A DNA stretch of 64,000 nt from Pseudomonas sp. Choline-02u-1 (GTDB lineage: Bacteria; Pseudomonadota; Gammaproteobacteria; Pseudomonadales; Pseudomonadaceae): positions 124,001 to 188,000 of the forward strand of contig NZ_PJBC01000058.1 of the NCBI RefSeq assembly GCF_002836515.1, in the 5' to 3' direction. The stretch's first letter is position 1, and each line of letters opens with the position of its first letter. Below the pieces are notes generated by a model. It had not been told where the DNA came from. It searched no databases and worked only from the letters and a program-made list of their open reading frames with translations. The translations under genes were made by a program, and so were the position numbers. Of this stretch, positions 49,601 to 57,696 are shown in pieces.

Positions 49601-50752
49601 ATGACCGTGGCCAAATCTTCGTTCGACATCAGCGCCAATTTCGACAGCGGCAATATCCAAGTCATCGACATCAGCAATCCGCTCAATCCGGTTCTGGCCA
49701 TACGCCCGGATACCCGCAGCGCGCATTTTCAGTGGTTTCACTTCAAGGCCAGCGGCCTGCACGTGCATCAGGAACACTGGTTTCGCCTGATCAATGCCAG
49801 CCAGTCCTCCTATAACAAAGCCTGGACCGGCTACCAGGCAGTCGCTTCCTACGACCACGTCAACTGGTTCCGCATTCCCACCAGTTTCGAAGGTGACAGC
49901 CTGCGCTTCTGCCTCGAAGCCGAACACACCCACGCCTGGTTCGCCTATTTCGAACCTTACAGCCGTGGCCGTCACGACTGGCTGATCGACCAGGCGCTGA
50001 GCAAGGCTGGCACACAATTGCTGGCGACCGGCAAAAGCGTCGAAGGCCGGGATATCCAATTGCTGCGCAAAGGCAGCGGTGCCGAAGGCCAGCGCAAGAT
50101 CTGGATCATTGCCCAGCAGCACCCGGGCGAGCACATGGCTGAATGGTTCATGGAAGGCGTGATCGAGCGTCTGGAACGGCAGGACGATCCGATACTGAAC
50201 CACCTGCTGGCCAGTGCCGATCTGTATCTGGTGCCGAACATGAACCCGGACGGCGCCTACCACGGCCACCTGCGCACCAACGCCATGGGTCAGGACTTGA
50301 ACCGGGCCTGGCAGAACGCCAGTCAGGAAATCAGCCCCGAGGTGCTTTTCGTCCAGCAGCAGATGGAAAAATACGGCGTCGATGCGTTTATCGACGTACA
50401 CGGCGACGAGGAAATCCCCCACGTATTCACCGCAGGCTGTGAGGGCAACCCGGGCTTCACACCGCGCATCGAAAAGCTTGAAGAGCATTTCCGCAGCCAT
50501 CTGAAACACACCACCAAAGACTTCCAGACCACCTACGGCTACACCCGCGACGAACCGGGTCAGGCCAACATGACGCTGGCCTGCAACAGCGTCGGGCAGA
50601 AATACGACTGCCTGTCGCTGACGCTTGAGATGCCGTTCAAGGACCACGATGACCACCCGGACAAGATCACCGGCTGGTCAGGCAAACGCTCGAAACAATT
50701 GGGCAAGGACGTGCTCACCACACTCGCCGACATGGTCGACACCCTGCGCTGA
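49601..50752 (+). CDS. M14 zinc carboxypeptidase (cytosolic CCP-like)
   Basis: 383 residues. The N-terminal beta domain (about 1-125) of the cytosolic carboxypeptidase group is followed by the M14 catalytic domain: zinc ligands in QQHPGEHMAEW and FIDVHGDEE, YLVPNMNPDGAYHGHLRTN with the substrate-binding Arg/Asn, and the catalytic Glu in SLTLEMPF. No signal peptide, so cytoplasmic. Bacterial relatives are poorly characterised; the physiological substrate is unknown. Confidence 0.88.
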   Translation: MTVAKSSFDISANFDSGNIQVIDISNPLNPVLAIRPDTRSAHFQWFHFKASGLHVHQEHWFRLINASQSSYNKAWTGYQAVASYDHVNWFRIPTSFEGDSLRFCLEAEHTHAWFAYFEPYSRGRHDWLIDQALSKAGTQLLATGKSVEGRDIQLLRKGSGAEGQRKIWIIAQQHPGEHMAEWFMEGVIERLERQDDPILNHLLASADLYLVPNMNPDGAYHGHLRTNAMGQDLNRAWQNASQEISPEVLFVQQQMEKYGVDAFIDVHGDEEIPHVFTAGCEGNPGFTPRIEKLEEHFRSHLKHTTKDFQTTYGYTRDEPGQANMTLACNSVGQKYDCLSLTLEMPFKDHDDHPDKITGWSGKRSKQLGKDVLTTLADMVDTLR

Positions 50753-50772
50753 CGCTCCCCGCCCGCCCCGGA

Positions 50773-50801
50773 AAAAGATCGCAGCCGGCCTGCGATCTTT
50801 T
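50773..50801. terminator. Bidirectional hairpin terminator
   Basis: AAAAGATCGCAG-CCGGC-CTGCGATCTTTT; a short relative of the AAAAGATCGCAGCC repeat family, between convergent genes. Confidence 0.85.
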
Positions 50802-50812
50802 GCTTGGAAGGC

Positions 50813-51358
50813 TCAGCCGCGATCACGCCCGCGCAACATGCTGTCGAGCACTTCATCGCGGCGCACCCAGCCGTGAAACAGCGCCGCCGCCAAGTGCAGC
50901 AACACCGTCAGAAACAGCAGATAAGCCAGATAGCCATGCGACTTGCGCAGCAGCGCAAACAGTTGCGCATCTGCCGGCACAATGGCTGGCAGATGCAGCG
51001 ACGCCGTGAGCATCACGGGCTCGCCCGAAGCACTGATCATCGCCCAGCCGAGCAGCGGCAACACCAACATCAACGCATACAACAAAACATGGGAAGCCTT
51101 GGCAGCCAGCACCTGCCAGCCCGGCAAATCATCCGGCAGCGGCGGTTGGCGTGTGGTGAAGCGCACCAGCAGGCGCACGATCACCAGCGCCAGAATCGCG
51201 ATGCCCAGCGGTTTGTGCAGATGAATCAGCCACTCATGGCGAGACGACACCGAAGTGACCATGCCCGCGCCGATAAACAGCATGGCGATGATCATCAGCG
51301 CCATCAGCCAGTGCAGCAGACGCGCCAGCAAGACGAAATGAGTCGGTTGCTTGTTCAT
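50813..51358 (-). CDS. Cytochrome b561 family protein
   Basis: 181 residues, four transmembrane helices, with His residues placed for two b hemes (RLLHWLMALMIIAML, HEWLIHLHKPLGIAIL, SHVLLYALMLVLPLLG, KSHGYLAYLLFLTVLLHLAA). ATG 51358 overlaps the catalase stop by four bases, so both are translated together. It may pass electrons from the quinone pool to the periplasmic catalase-like protein. Confidence 0.85.
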   Translation of the reverse strand: MNKQPTHFVLLARLLHWLMALMIIAMLFIGAGMVTSVSSRHEWLIHLHKPLGIAILALVIVRLLVRFTTRQPPLPDDLPGWQVLAAKASHVLLYALMLVLPLLGWAMISASGEPVMLTASLHLPAIVPADAQLFALLRKSHGYLAYLLFLTVLLHLAAALFHGWVRRDEVLDSMLRGRDRG

Positions 51359-52461
51359 GGGCGAGCCTCCTGTTTGGCGGCGGGCAACTGGCTGACTTCG
51401 CTGGTGCGACGCAGGTAGGAATCGGCATAGCCGGCCGAGCGCGCGGCGAGCAATGGATCTCCCGAGCCTTGAATCCCGGCCGGGAGCACCAGCGGGTCGT
51501 AGTTGATGTCGCGGCATTCGCCACTCAGCTGCGGCTGGGTTTTCTCCAGCACCAGCGTACCGGCGTTCAACACTTTGCGATCGGCGGGCCAGGATTTGCT
51601 GGCATCGTTTACCGGGTCGTCAGCGTTGGCCAAGGTGATGTTCAACTGGAAGCGCAAGGGTGCAGCGGCCAAGCGTTGCACCAGATCCTTTTCGAGAAAG
51701 TCCGCGCCTTCTGGGGCGGTGGCACCCGCTGCGTCCTGGGCCAATGGCGTCATACTCCAGCGCACCGCCTGTTTTTTGCCGTTGCCATCGACCAGATAGA
51801 ATGCATTGATGCTGTTATAGGTTTCAGTGGCGTAGCTGGCCGAAGGCTTGGCGGTCTTCACCCAAGTCAAAAACGGCACGGCTTCAGGATGTGCGGCAAA
51901 GAACGCCGGCACCTTCGTCGGGTCGGGCTTGCCGGTGGCCGGATCCGGCGACTGCGCTTGCTGCAGTTGATAGAACGCTTCAGGCGTGCCCACCGGAAAT
52001 ACCGGCATGCTGTTCATGCCGGTGCGCCACTGCTGGCCGTCCGCCTGAGTAAAACGTAGCGCCAGGCTGCGGATCGGTACGGCGCTGTCCGGCGCATAGG
52101 GATTGCCGGCTGGCAGAGCGAAACGCCCCACCACCGGCGTCTGCGGCAGGTTGAACACTTGCGCAGTGGAGTACGCTCGCGCCTCGCCGCTGCTTTCGAA
52201 ATGACCGATCACGCAGACACCTTTGGCGTGATTGCGACGAAAACCGGGATGCACGCCGTTGTTCTTTTCCAGCACATCGACCAGCGCTTTGGGCGTCAGT
52301 CGTTGTGGGTCAAGGTTGCCATGCACGTAGGCAAACGCCCCGGCCACGGCGGCGACGACCACGGCAATGGCGCCAAGACGCAATACCAGACTCGCGGCGC
52401 TCAGTGGCTGGCGCGGCGGCCTGCCGGGCGGTGCAGCGTTGGGGGACGAGCGATCAACCAT
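51355..52461 (-). CDS. Membrane-anchored catalase-family peroxidase (SrpA-like)
   Basis: 368 residues from ATG 52461. An N-terminal membrane anchor (SAASLVLRLGAIAVVVAAVAGAFA) precedes a minimal catalase core: FRRNHAKGVCVIGHF with the distal His, RSLALRFTQADGQQWRTGMN, and AARSAGYADSYLRR near the end with the heme Tyr (RxxxY). Smaller than canonical catalase (about 480), like SrpA peroxidases. Probably faces the periplasm. Paired with a cytochrome b561 and divergent from an ECF sigma gene. Confidence 0.85.
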   Translation of the reverse strand: MVDRSSPNAAPPGRPPRQPLSAASLVLRLGAIAVVVAAVAGAFAYVHGNLDPQRLTPKALVDVLEKNNGVHPGFRRNHAKGVCVIGHFESSGEARAYSTAQVFNLPQTPVVGRFALPAGNPYAPDSAVPIRSLALRFTQADGQQWRTGMNSMPVFPVGTPEAFYQLQQAQSPDPATGKPDPTKVPAFFAAHPEAVPFLTWVKTAKPSASYATETYNSINAFYLVDGNGKKQAVRWSMTPLAQDAAGATAPEGADFLEKDLVQRLAAAPLRFQLNITLANADDPVNDASKSWPADRKVLNAGTLVLEKTQPQLSGECRDINYDPLVLPAGIQGSGDPLLAARSAGYADSYLRRTSEVSQLPAAKQEARP

Positions 52462-52503
52462 GAATAACTCCAGGCCATCGGCCACAAGTGGAAAGAGTCA
52501 GCA

Positions 52504-52530
52504 AGACGCACGCCGTCCGGGTTTATTCCA
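52504..52530 (-). promoter_or_regulatory. ECF-type promoter of the catalase-b561 operon
   Basis: Minus strand: GGAATAA (52524-52530), 14 bases, CGTCTT (52504-52509). Identical hexamers and spacing to the divergent promoter at 52559. Confidence 0.78.
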
Positions 52531-52558
52531 CGGCGCGGTATTTATTTCTGCACACGGG

Positions 52559-52585
52559 GAATAACCTGCGCTGACGGGCGTCTTC
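52559..52585 (+). promoter_or_regulatory. ECF-type promoter of the sigma/anti-sigma operon
   Basis: GGAATAA (52559-52565), 14 bases, CGTCTT (52580-52585), 33 bases before the sigma ATG. The duplicate on the other strand points to autoregulation by this sigma factor. Confidence 0.78.
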
Positions 52586-52617
52586 CTAGTCCACAGCGTA
52601 GCGACCAGCAGAAATTC

Positions 52618-53124
52618 ATGAGCGAATTCGACGAACAGTTGAGAGAAATCATTCCCAGATTGCGCCGCTTCGCCGTGTCGTTGACGCGCAACAGCAGCAG
52701 CGCTGACGATCTGGTCCAGGCCAGCCTTGAGCGGGCGCTGTCGGCGTGGGGCGAAAAACGCACCGAGGGCGATTTGCGCGCCTGGCTGTTTGCGATCCTC
52801 TATCGGCAATTTCTTGATGCCCACCGTCGTTCGCGGCGCTATGCGCGCATGCTCGAATTTTTCACCGGTCGCGACGATGCCGAACCTTCGGTGGAACGCA
52901 CGGTGATCGCCCAGTCGACCCTGCAAGCCTTCGAACGCCTGCCCACCGAACAACGCGCTTTGCTGCTGATGGTGTCGGTGGAAGGCCTGTCCTATAAAGA
53001 GGTCGCCGAGATTCTCGACGCCCCGATCGGCACCGTGATGTCGCGCCTGTCCCGCGCCCGCCAGGCTTTGCGCCAGCTCAGCGACGGCGAAATCAGCAGC
53101 CCTTCCTTGCGGATACTCAAATGA
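52618..53124 (+). CDS. ECF RNA polymerase sigma factor
   Basis: 168 residues, two-domain sigma: region 2 (SSSADDLVQASLERALSAWG and DLRAWLFAILYRQFLDAHRR) and region 4 (FERLPTEQRALLLMVSVEGL, EVAEILDAPIGTVMSRLSRA). The stop overlaps the anti-sigma ATG by four bases. It likely directs both GGAATAA-N14-CGTCTT promoters. Confidence 0.92.
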   Translation: MSEFDEQLREIIPRLRRFAVSLTRNSSSADDLVQASLERALSAWGEKRTEGDLRAWLFAILYRQFLDAHRRSRRYARMLEFFTGRDDAEPSVERTVIAQSTLQAFERLPTEQRALLLMVSVEGLSYKEVAEILDAPIGTVMSRLSRARQALRQLSDGEISSPSLRILK

Positions 53125-53876
53125 TCAGCCTGCCTCCCAGTGAACGAGACATGCACGCCTACGTCGACCACCAGCTCAGCGACGCCGACCGGCGCCTGCT
53201 CGAGACCTGGCTGGCCAGCCACCCTGAAGAAGCGGCGCAGGTTCGCGCCTGGCAGCGCGACGCCCAGCAACTGCGCGCGGCCCTCAGCGGCGCGTTGCAG
53301 CAGCCGGTCAATCCGGCGCTTGACCCGGCGATGATTCGCCAGCGTCGCCGCCAGCAGTCACGTCGCCATCTGGCCAGCGCGGCGGTGCTGCTGGTGGCTG
53401 TCAGCATCGGCGGTTTCAGTGGCTGGCAGGCGCGGGAAATGACCCTGGTGCGCCCCGCGCAATTGCCCATGACTGACGCGTTGCAAGCCTATCGCCTGAT
53501 CGCCCAGCAAGGCGTGCTGCCCGCCGATTACAAGGTCGACAGTGACGGTGATATGCAGCGTTGGCTCGACCGCTACTTCAGCGGTGCCAAGCGCTTGCCG
53601 GATCTCAAGGCGGCCGGTTTTGAACCAGTCAGCGGTCGCTTGCTCAGCACCGATGAAGGCCCCGCGGCGATGGTGATGTATGAGGACGGCAGCGGCCACA
53701 AGGTGAGTTTCTACTTGCGTCCGCCGGGGCCGAAAAACACCCTGTTGCCGCGCGGCTCACGCAGCGATGGGGATCTGCAGGCCGATTACTGGTCAGGGCC
53801 GGGCTATAACTATGCGGTGGTCAGCCCGACCGACTCGCCGGCAGCAGAGTTGCTCAAGCAATCGCCACCGTTCTGA
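53121..53876 (+). CDS. Anti-sigma factor, membrane-bound
   Basis: 251 residues. N-terminal anti-sigma domain (MHAYVDHQLSDADRRLLETW, no clear HxxxCxxC zinc motif), one transmembrane helix at about 83-100 (LASAAVLLVAVSIGGFSGW) and a periplasmic domain with FEPVSGRLLSTDEGPAAMVMY. It should hold the sigma factor at the membrane until a periplasmic signal, perhaps oxidative, releases it. Confidence 0.85.
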   Translation: MISLPPSERDMHAYVDHQLSDADRRLLETWLASHPEEAAQVRAWQRDAQQLRAALSGALQQPVNPALDPAMIRQRRRQQSRRHLASAAVLLVAVSIGGFSGWQAREMTLVRPAQLPMTDALQAYRLIAQQGVLPADYKVDSDGDMQRWLDRYFSGAKRLPDLKAAGFEPVSGRLLSTDEGPAAMVMYEDGSGHKVSFYLRPPGPKNTLLPRGSRSDGDLQADYWSGPGYNYAVVSPTDSPAAELLKQSPPF

Positions 53877-53887
53877 AATCCGCCGCT

Positions 53888-53980
53888 TGTAGGAGCTGAC
53901 GAGTGCAACGAGGCTGCGATCTTGTGGCGGCGACCCAAGATCAAGAGATCGCAGCCTCGTTGCACTCGTCAGCTCCTGCA
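53888..53980. repeat. Inverted repeat, variant of the GATCGCAGCC family
   Basis: Arms of about 34 bases (TGTAGGAGCTGACGAGTGCA... and inverse), different inside from the copies at 26943 but with the same GGAGCTG and GGCTGCGATC ends. After the anti-sigma gene. Confidence 0.88.
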
Positions 53981-54083
53981 GGGGACCGTGCACATATTTC
54001 ATGGAGTCAACGCCTGAGGTCTGGTTACACTTGGATCGCCGCGCTCCCGGTGAGCCGGCCCAATCACCAGGAGCCTGTGCCGC

Positions 54084-55214
54084 GTGCCCGCAAGAACGCC
54101 GAAACGATCACGACTGAGCCAACGCTGGCCGTTGCTGCGCCGCCTGTTCGGCAAAGGGTTGCCGGCGAGCGCCGGGCACGATGCCCACGCCGCGACCATC
54201 CGCGATTATTTCCGCAATAAGGCCCACAGCCAGGGCTACAGCCTCAGCCGCAGCCAGCAACAAGTCATCGACTGCATGGCGCAGCAAGCCAGCGTGCTGT
54301 TGGGCGACAGTGGGCACACACCGCCAAGTCTGTATCTGTACGGCGCAGTCGGGCGTGGCAAGAGCTGGCTGCTCGACGGTTTCTTCCAGGCGCTGCCAAT
54401 CAAGCGCAAACAGCGCCTGCATTTCCATCAGTTTTTCGCTCGGTTGCACGACGGCATGTTCCGTCATCGCCAGCAGGAAGACCCGCTGGAAATCACCCTG
54501 GACGAGCTGCTGGAAGATTGTCAGGTGCTGTGTTTCGACGAGTTTCACGTGCATGACATCGGCGACGCGATGCTCATCACGCGGCTGTTCAAGGCGCTTT
54601 TCAAGCGACGGATCATGCTGCTGGTGACGTCCAACTATGCACCCGAGGGCCTGCTGCCCAATCCGCTGTATCACGCACGCTTCAAACCGGTGATCGAGCT
54701 GATCAACACGCGCATGCAGGTGATGGAAGTAGGCGGCGCGCACGACTACCGCACGCTCAACCGCCAGCACACGCACCAGATGTTTACCCGAGGGCATTAC
54801 GTGTGGCCGGCCACGTCAGCGCAGCGCCAGGCCCTGAACCTGCCACCAGCCGACGCGCCCGCCCTGGCTCTCGAGGTGGGCAAGCGCCAGCTGCAGGGCC
54901 GATTGTGTGAGGGCCGGCGGGTCGCGTTCACCTTCAACGATCTGTGCGAACAGCCGACGGCGGTGATGGATTATCTGCAGCTATGCCAGCGCTTCGACCA
55001 GTGGATCATCGATGACCTGCCGCAGCTCGGCGAGTGCCCGATCGCCGTGCAACAGCGCTTCATCAATCTGATCGACGTGCTCTACGATCAGGACAAACAC
55101 CTGACCCTGCTCGGCCAATGGCCGCTGGGCCAGAGCCTGGAAGGCCACGCGATCGACCTGGCGCGCACGCGCAGCCGTCTGGGCCAGTTGCAGGAAATCC
55201 ACGCATCCAAATGA
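54084..55214 (+). CDS. AFG1/ZapE-like ATPase
   Basis: 376 residues from GTG 54084 (AGGAG ten bases upstream). AAA-type ATPase: Walker A LYGAVGRGKSWL and Walker B VLCFDEFHVHDIGDAM, followed by LFKRRIMLLVTSNYAPEGLL. Resembles ZapE, a cell-division ATPase that acts on FtsZ rings under stress. The N-terminus is basic and Arg-rich. Pseudomonads usually have a zapE elsewhere, so this may be a second copy. Confidence 0.82.
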   Translation: MPARTPKRSRLSQRWPLLRRLFGKGLPASAGHDAHAATIRDYFRNKAHSQGYSLSRSQQQVIDCMAQQASVLLGDSGHTPPSLYLYGAVGRGKSWLLDGFFQALPIKRKQRLHFHQFFARLHDGMFRHRQQEDPLEITLDELLEDCQVLCFDEFHVHDIGDAMLITRLFKALFKRRIMLLVTSNYAPEGLLPNPLYHARFKPVIELINTRMQVMEVGGAHDYRTLNRQHTHQMFTRGHYVWPATSAQRQALNLPPADAPALALEVGKRQLQGRLCEGRRVAFTFNDLCEQPTAVMDYLQLCQRFDQWIIDDLPQLGECPIAVQQRFINLIDVLYDQDKHLTLLGQWPLGQSLEGHAIDLARTRSRLGQLQEIHASK

Positions 55215-55221
55215 TCCCCTA

Positions 55222-55251
55222 CCTTGTGGGAGCCTGCTCGCTCCCACAAGG
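55222..55251. repeat. Short REP-type hairpin
   Basis: CCTTGTGGGAGC, loop CTGCTC, GCTCCCACAAGG. A REP half reduced to a compact hairpin eight bases after the ATPase stop; probably a terminator. Confidence 0.78.
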
Positions 55252-55354
55252 TACCGGGGCAACTGAAAACCCGTTCAGCATCCGCATTACCGCTATCATG
55301 TCGCCCATTCCAGCGCCCCCGCGTCGCTCCACCGATCAGTAGCGAAACAAAAAC

Positions 55355-56668
55355 ATGCACACCCTTGCTCAACTGCGCGCCGGCGAGCTGTCTGGCATTA
55401 CCCGACTCGACTTGTCTTGCGGGCTGACCGAATTCCCTCGCGAGATTTTCGCATTGGCCGACACGCTGGAGGTGCTCAACCTCAGCGGCAATGCGTTGAA
55501 CACCCTGCCTGATGACCTGCATCGCCTGACCCGCCTGCGCGTGCTGTTCTGCTCCGACAACCGCTTCACCGAACTGCCGGCCTGCCTCGGCCGATGCACT
55601 GCGCTGACGATGGTCGGCTTCAAGGCCAACCGCATCGTCGACGTCCCCGCTGCCGCCCTGCCGCCGCAGCTGCGCTGGCTGATCCTCACCGACAACCGCA
55701 TCGAAACCCTGCCCAGCGAACTCGGTGAACGCCCCGCCCTGCAGAAGCTCATGCTCGCTGGCAATCGCCTGCGCTCGTTGCCAGAATCCTTGCGCCATTG
55801 TCATCAGCTGGAATTGCTCCGCATCGCTGCCAATCAACTCGACGAGCTGCCGCAATGGCTGCTGACCCTGCCGAGCCTGACCTGGCTGGCTTACGCCGGC
55901 AATCCGCTGGAAACCGAGGCCGATGCTGCCGCTCTGGACGCCACGCCACTGATCGACTGGTCGGCGCTGCGCCTGGAACGACAACTGGGCGAAGGCGCCT
56001 CCGGGGTGATTTATCGAGCGCTCTGGCAGCGCGACGATGGCACGGCGCAGGCGGTTGCGCTGAAGTTGTACAAAGGAGAGATGACCAGCGACGGCTCGCC
56101 GCTGCACGAGATGAACGCCTGCATCACCGCAGGTCTGCACCCCAACCTGATCAGCGTCGAGGGCCGCATCAGCGGCCATCCCGATCAGCAACAAGGGTTG
56201 GTGATGCAACTGATTGATCCAAGCTTCCGCAATCTCGCCGGTTTGCCAAGCCTGGCCTCATGCTCGCGGGATGTTTATGCCGAAGATTGCCGGTTTAAGG
56301 CCGACGTTGCCCTGCGCCTCGCCAAGGGCGTCGCTTCGGCGGCAGAGCATCTGCATCGACAAGGCATTACCCACGGCGATCTCTACGGCCACAACATACT
56401 GTTGAATGATCGGGGCGATTGCCTGCTCGGGGATTTCGGCGCGGCGTCGTTTCATGCCACCGGTGATGACGCGTCGACACGCGCCTTGCAGCGTCTTGAA
56501 GTACGCGCATTCGGAGTGTTGCTGGGGGAATTGCTGGCCCGTATGAACTCGGGGTTGAGTACTGAACGGCGCTCTCAACTCGAGGCGCTGGAACGGCGTT
56601 GCTGCCAGCCCGATGTGCTGGAACGGCCGGGTTTCAGCGAAGTGGTTGAGACTCTGGAAAGCCTGTGA
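55355..56668 (+). CDS. Leucine-rich-repeat protein kinase-like protein
   Basis: 437 residues. Residues 15-190 hold seven or so LRRs (LEVLNLSGNALNTLPDDL, LRVLFCSDNRFTELP, LRWLILTDNRIETLPSEL, LQKLMLAGNRLRSLPESL). A protein-kinase fold follows (about 205-437): P-loop GEGASG (212-217), K237 in VALKLYK, catalytic HGDLYGHN with D342 and N347, and DFG at D360. The HGDLYGHN loop differs from the usual HRDLKxxN. No signal peptide or transmembrane segment. An LRR-kinase fusion is eukaryote-like; function unknown. Confidence 0.85.
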   Translation: MHTLAQLRAGELSGITRLDLSCGLTEFPREIFALADTLEVLNLSGNALNTLPDDLHRLTRLRVLFCSDNRFTELPACLGRCTALTMVGFKANRIVDVPAAALPPQLRWLILTDNRIETLPSELGERPALQKLMLAGNRLRSLPESLRHCHQLELLRIAANQLDELPQWLLTLPSLTWLAYAGNPLETEADAAALDATPLIDWSALRLERQLGEGASGVIYRALWQRDDGTAQAVALKLYKGEMTSDGSPLHEMNACITAGLHPNLISVEGRISGHPDQQQGLVMQLIDPSFRNLAGLPSLASCSRDVYAEDCRFKADVALRLAKGVASAAEHLHRQGITHGDLYGHNILLNDRGDCLLGDFGAASFHATGDDASTRALQRLEVRAFGVLLGELLARMNSGLSTERRSQLEALERRCCQPDVLERPGFSEVVETLESL

Positions 56669-56682
56669 CCGCTGCGCGGCCC

Positions 56683-56747
56683 TTCGCGCACAGGCTCGCT
56701 CCGACCTTGGCAATACACCGCCATGTGGGAGCGAGCCTGCTCGCAAA
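56683..56747. repeat. REPIN variant
   Basis: Degenerate left arm TTCGCGCACAGGCTCGCTCC and right arm GTGGGAGCGAGCCTGCTCGC (56725 onward). Confidence 0.75.
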
Positions 56748-56770
56748 AAGATGTTTACTGGCGCAAACGA

Positions 56771-57475
56771 TCAGCCAGCCAGACCCACAAACATATCCTG
56801 CACATCATCATGGTTATCGAGGCCTTCAAGGAACGCTTCGACTTCAGCCATCTGCTCGTCGCTCAAACCGCTGACCGGGTTCTTCGGCTGGTAACCGAGC
56901 TTGGCCGACAGCACGGTGAAGCCTTGTTCGGGCAGTGCTTTCTGCACGGCATCGAGATCGGTCGGATCGGTGAGGAACAGCGTCGCGCCCTCTTCACCCG
57001 GCTCGAAATCCTGTGCACCGGCTTCGATCGCAGCCATTTCGGGGTCGGCGTCCGGGCTGTCCGGCGAGGCTTCGATCATGCCGACATGGTTGAACATCCA
57101 CGCCACCGAACCGGAAGCACCCAACTGGCCCTTGCGAAACGCCACGCGGATTTCCGCGACGGTGCGGTTGATGTTGTCGGTCACGCATTCGACGATCAGC
57201 GGCACCTGATGCGGGGCAAAGCCTTCGTAGGTAACGCGATGGTATTGCACGGTTTCACCCAGCAGACCGGCGCCTTTCTTGATCGCGCGGTCGAGGGTTT
57301 CTTTTGGCATCGAGGCTTTCTTCGCCTGTTCGACCACCAGACGCAGGTGTGCGTTGGTGGCGGTATCGGCACCGTTGCGTGCAGCAATGGTGATTTCCTT
57401 CACCAGTTTGCCGAAGATCTTCCCTTTGGCGTTGGCTGCCGCTTCTTTGTGTTTAACCTTCCACTGTGCGCCCAT
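56771..57475 (-). CDS. YebC/PmpR-family protein (YeeN-like paralogue)
   Basis: 234 residues. YebC fold with [57 protein letters not shown] and [13 protein letters not shown]. The N-terminus [13 protein letters not shown] differs from the canonical MAGHSKW of the ruvC-linked YebC, as in the YeeN-type paralogue. Family members have been described as transcription regulators and, more recently, as ribosome-associated factors easing polyproline stalls. Confidence 0.87.
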   Translation of the reverse strand: MGAQWKVKHKEAAANAKGKIFGKLVKEITIAARNGADTATNAHLRLVVEQAKKASMPKETLDRAIKKGAGLLGETVQYHRVTYEGFAPHQVPLIVECVTDNINRTVAEIRVAFRKGQLGASGSVAWMFNHVGMIEASPDSPDADPEMAAIEAGAQDFEPGEEGATLFLTDPTDLDAVQKALPEQGFTVLSAKLGYQPKNPVSGLSDEQMAEVEAFLEGLDNHDDVQDMFVGLAG

Positions 57476-57696
57476 TACTCACTCTCTTGATCTGTGGCGC
57501 CGAGACATCTATTGGCCGACGCGTGGCGGCAAGTTTATACGGCCTAAAGTCGGCAATCGACCAAAAAAACAGCCCGCAGAATCGACATCTTCACCAAAGC
57601 ATGTAGGGGGATTCTGAAAAGCGCCTTTGAGATGACCATTCAGCCTGACGGTTTCGTACCCTTGAAACCCCGTATCGCCTGACAGGGCCTGCTCGA

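Noticed and set aside
52618..53876. Sigma/anti-sigma pair considered as an iron-siderophore FecI/FecR system
   Set aside because: No TonB receptor nearby and the anti-sigma lacks FecR features; the shared promoter with catalase points to another stress.
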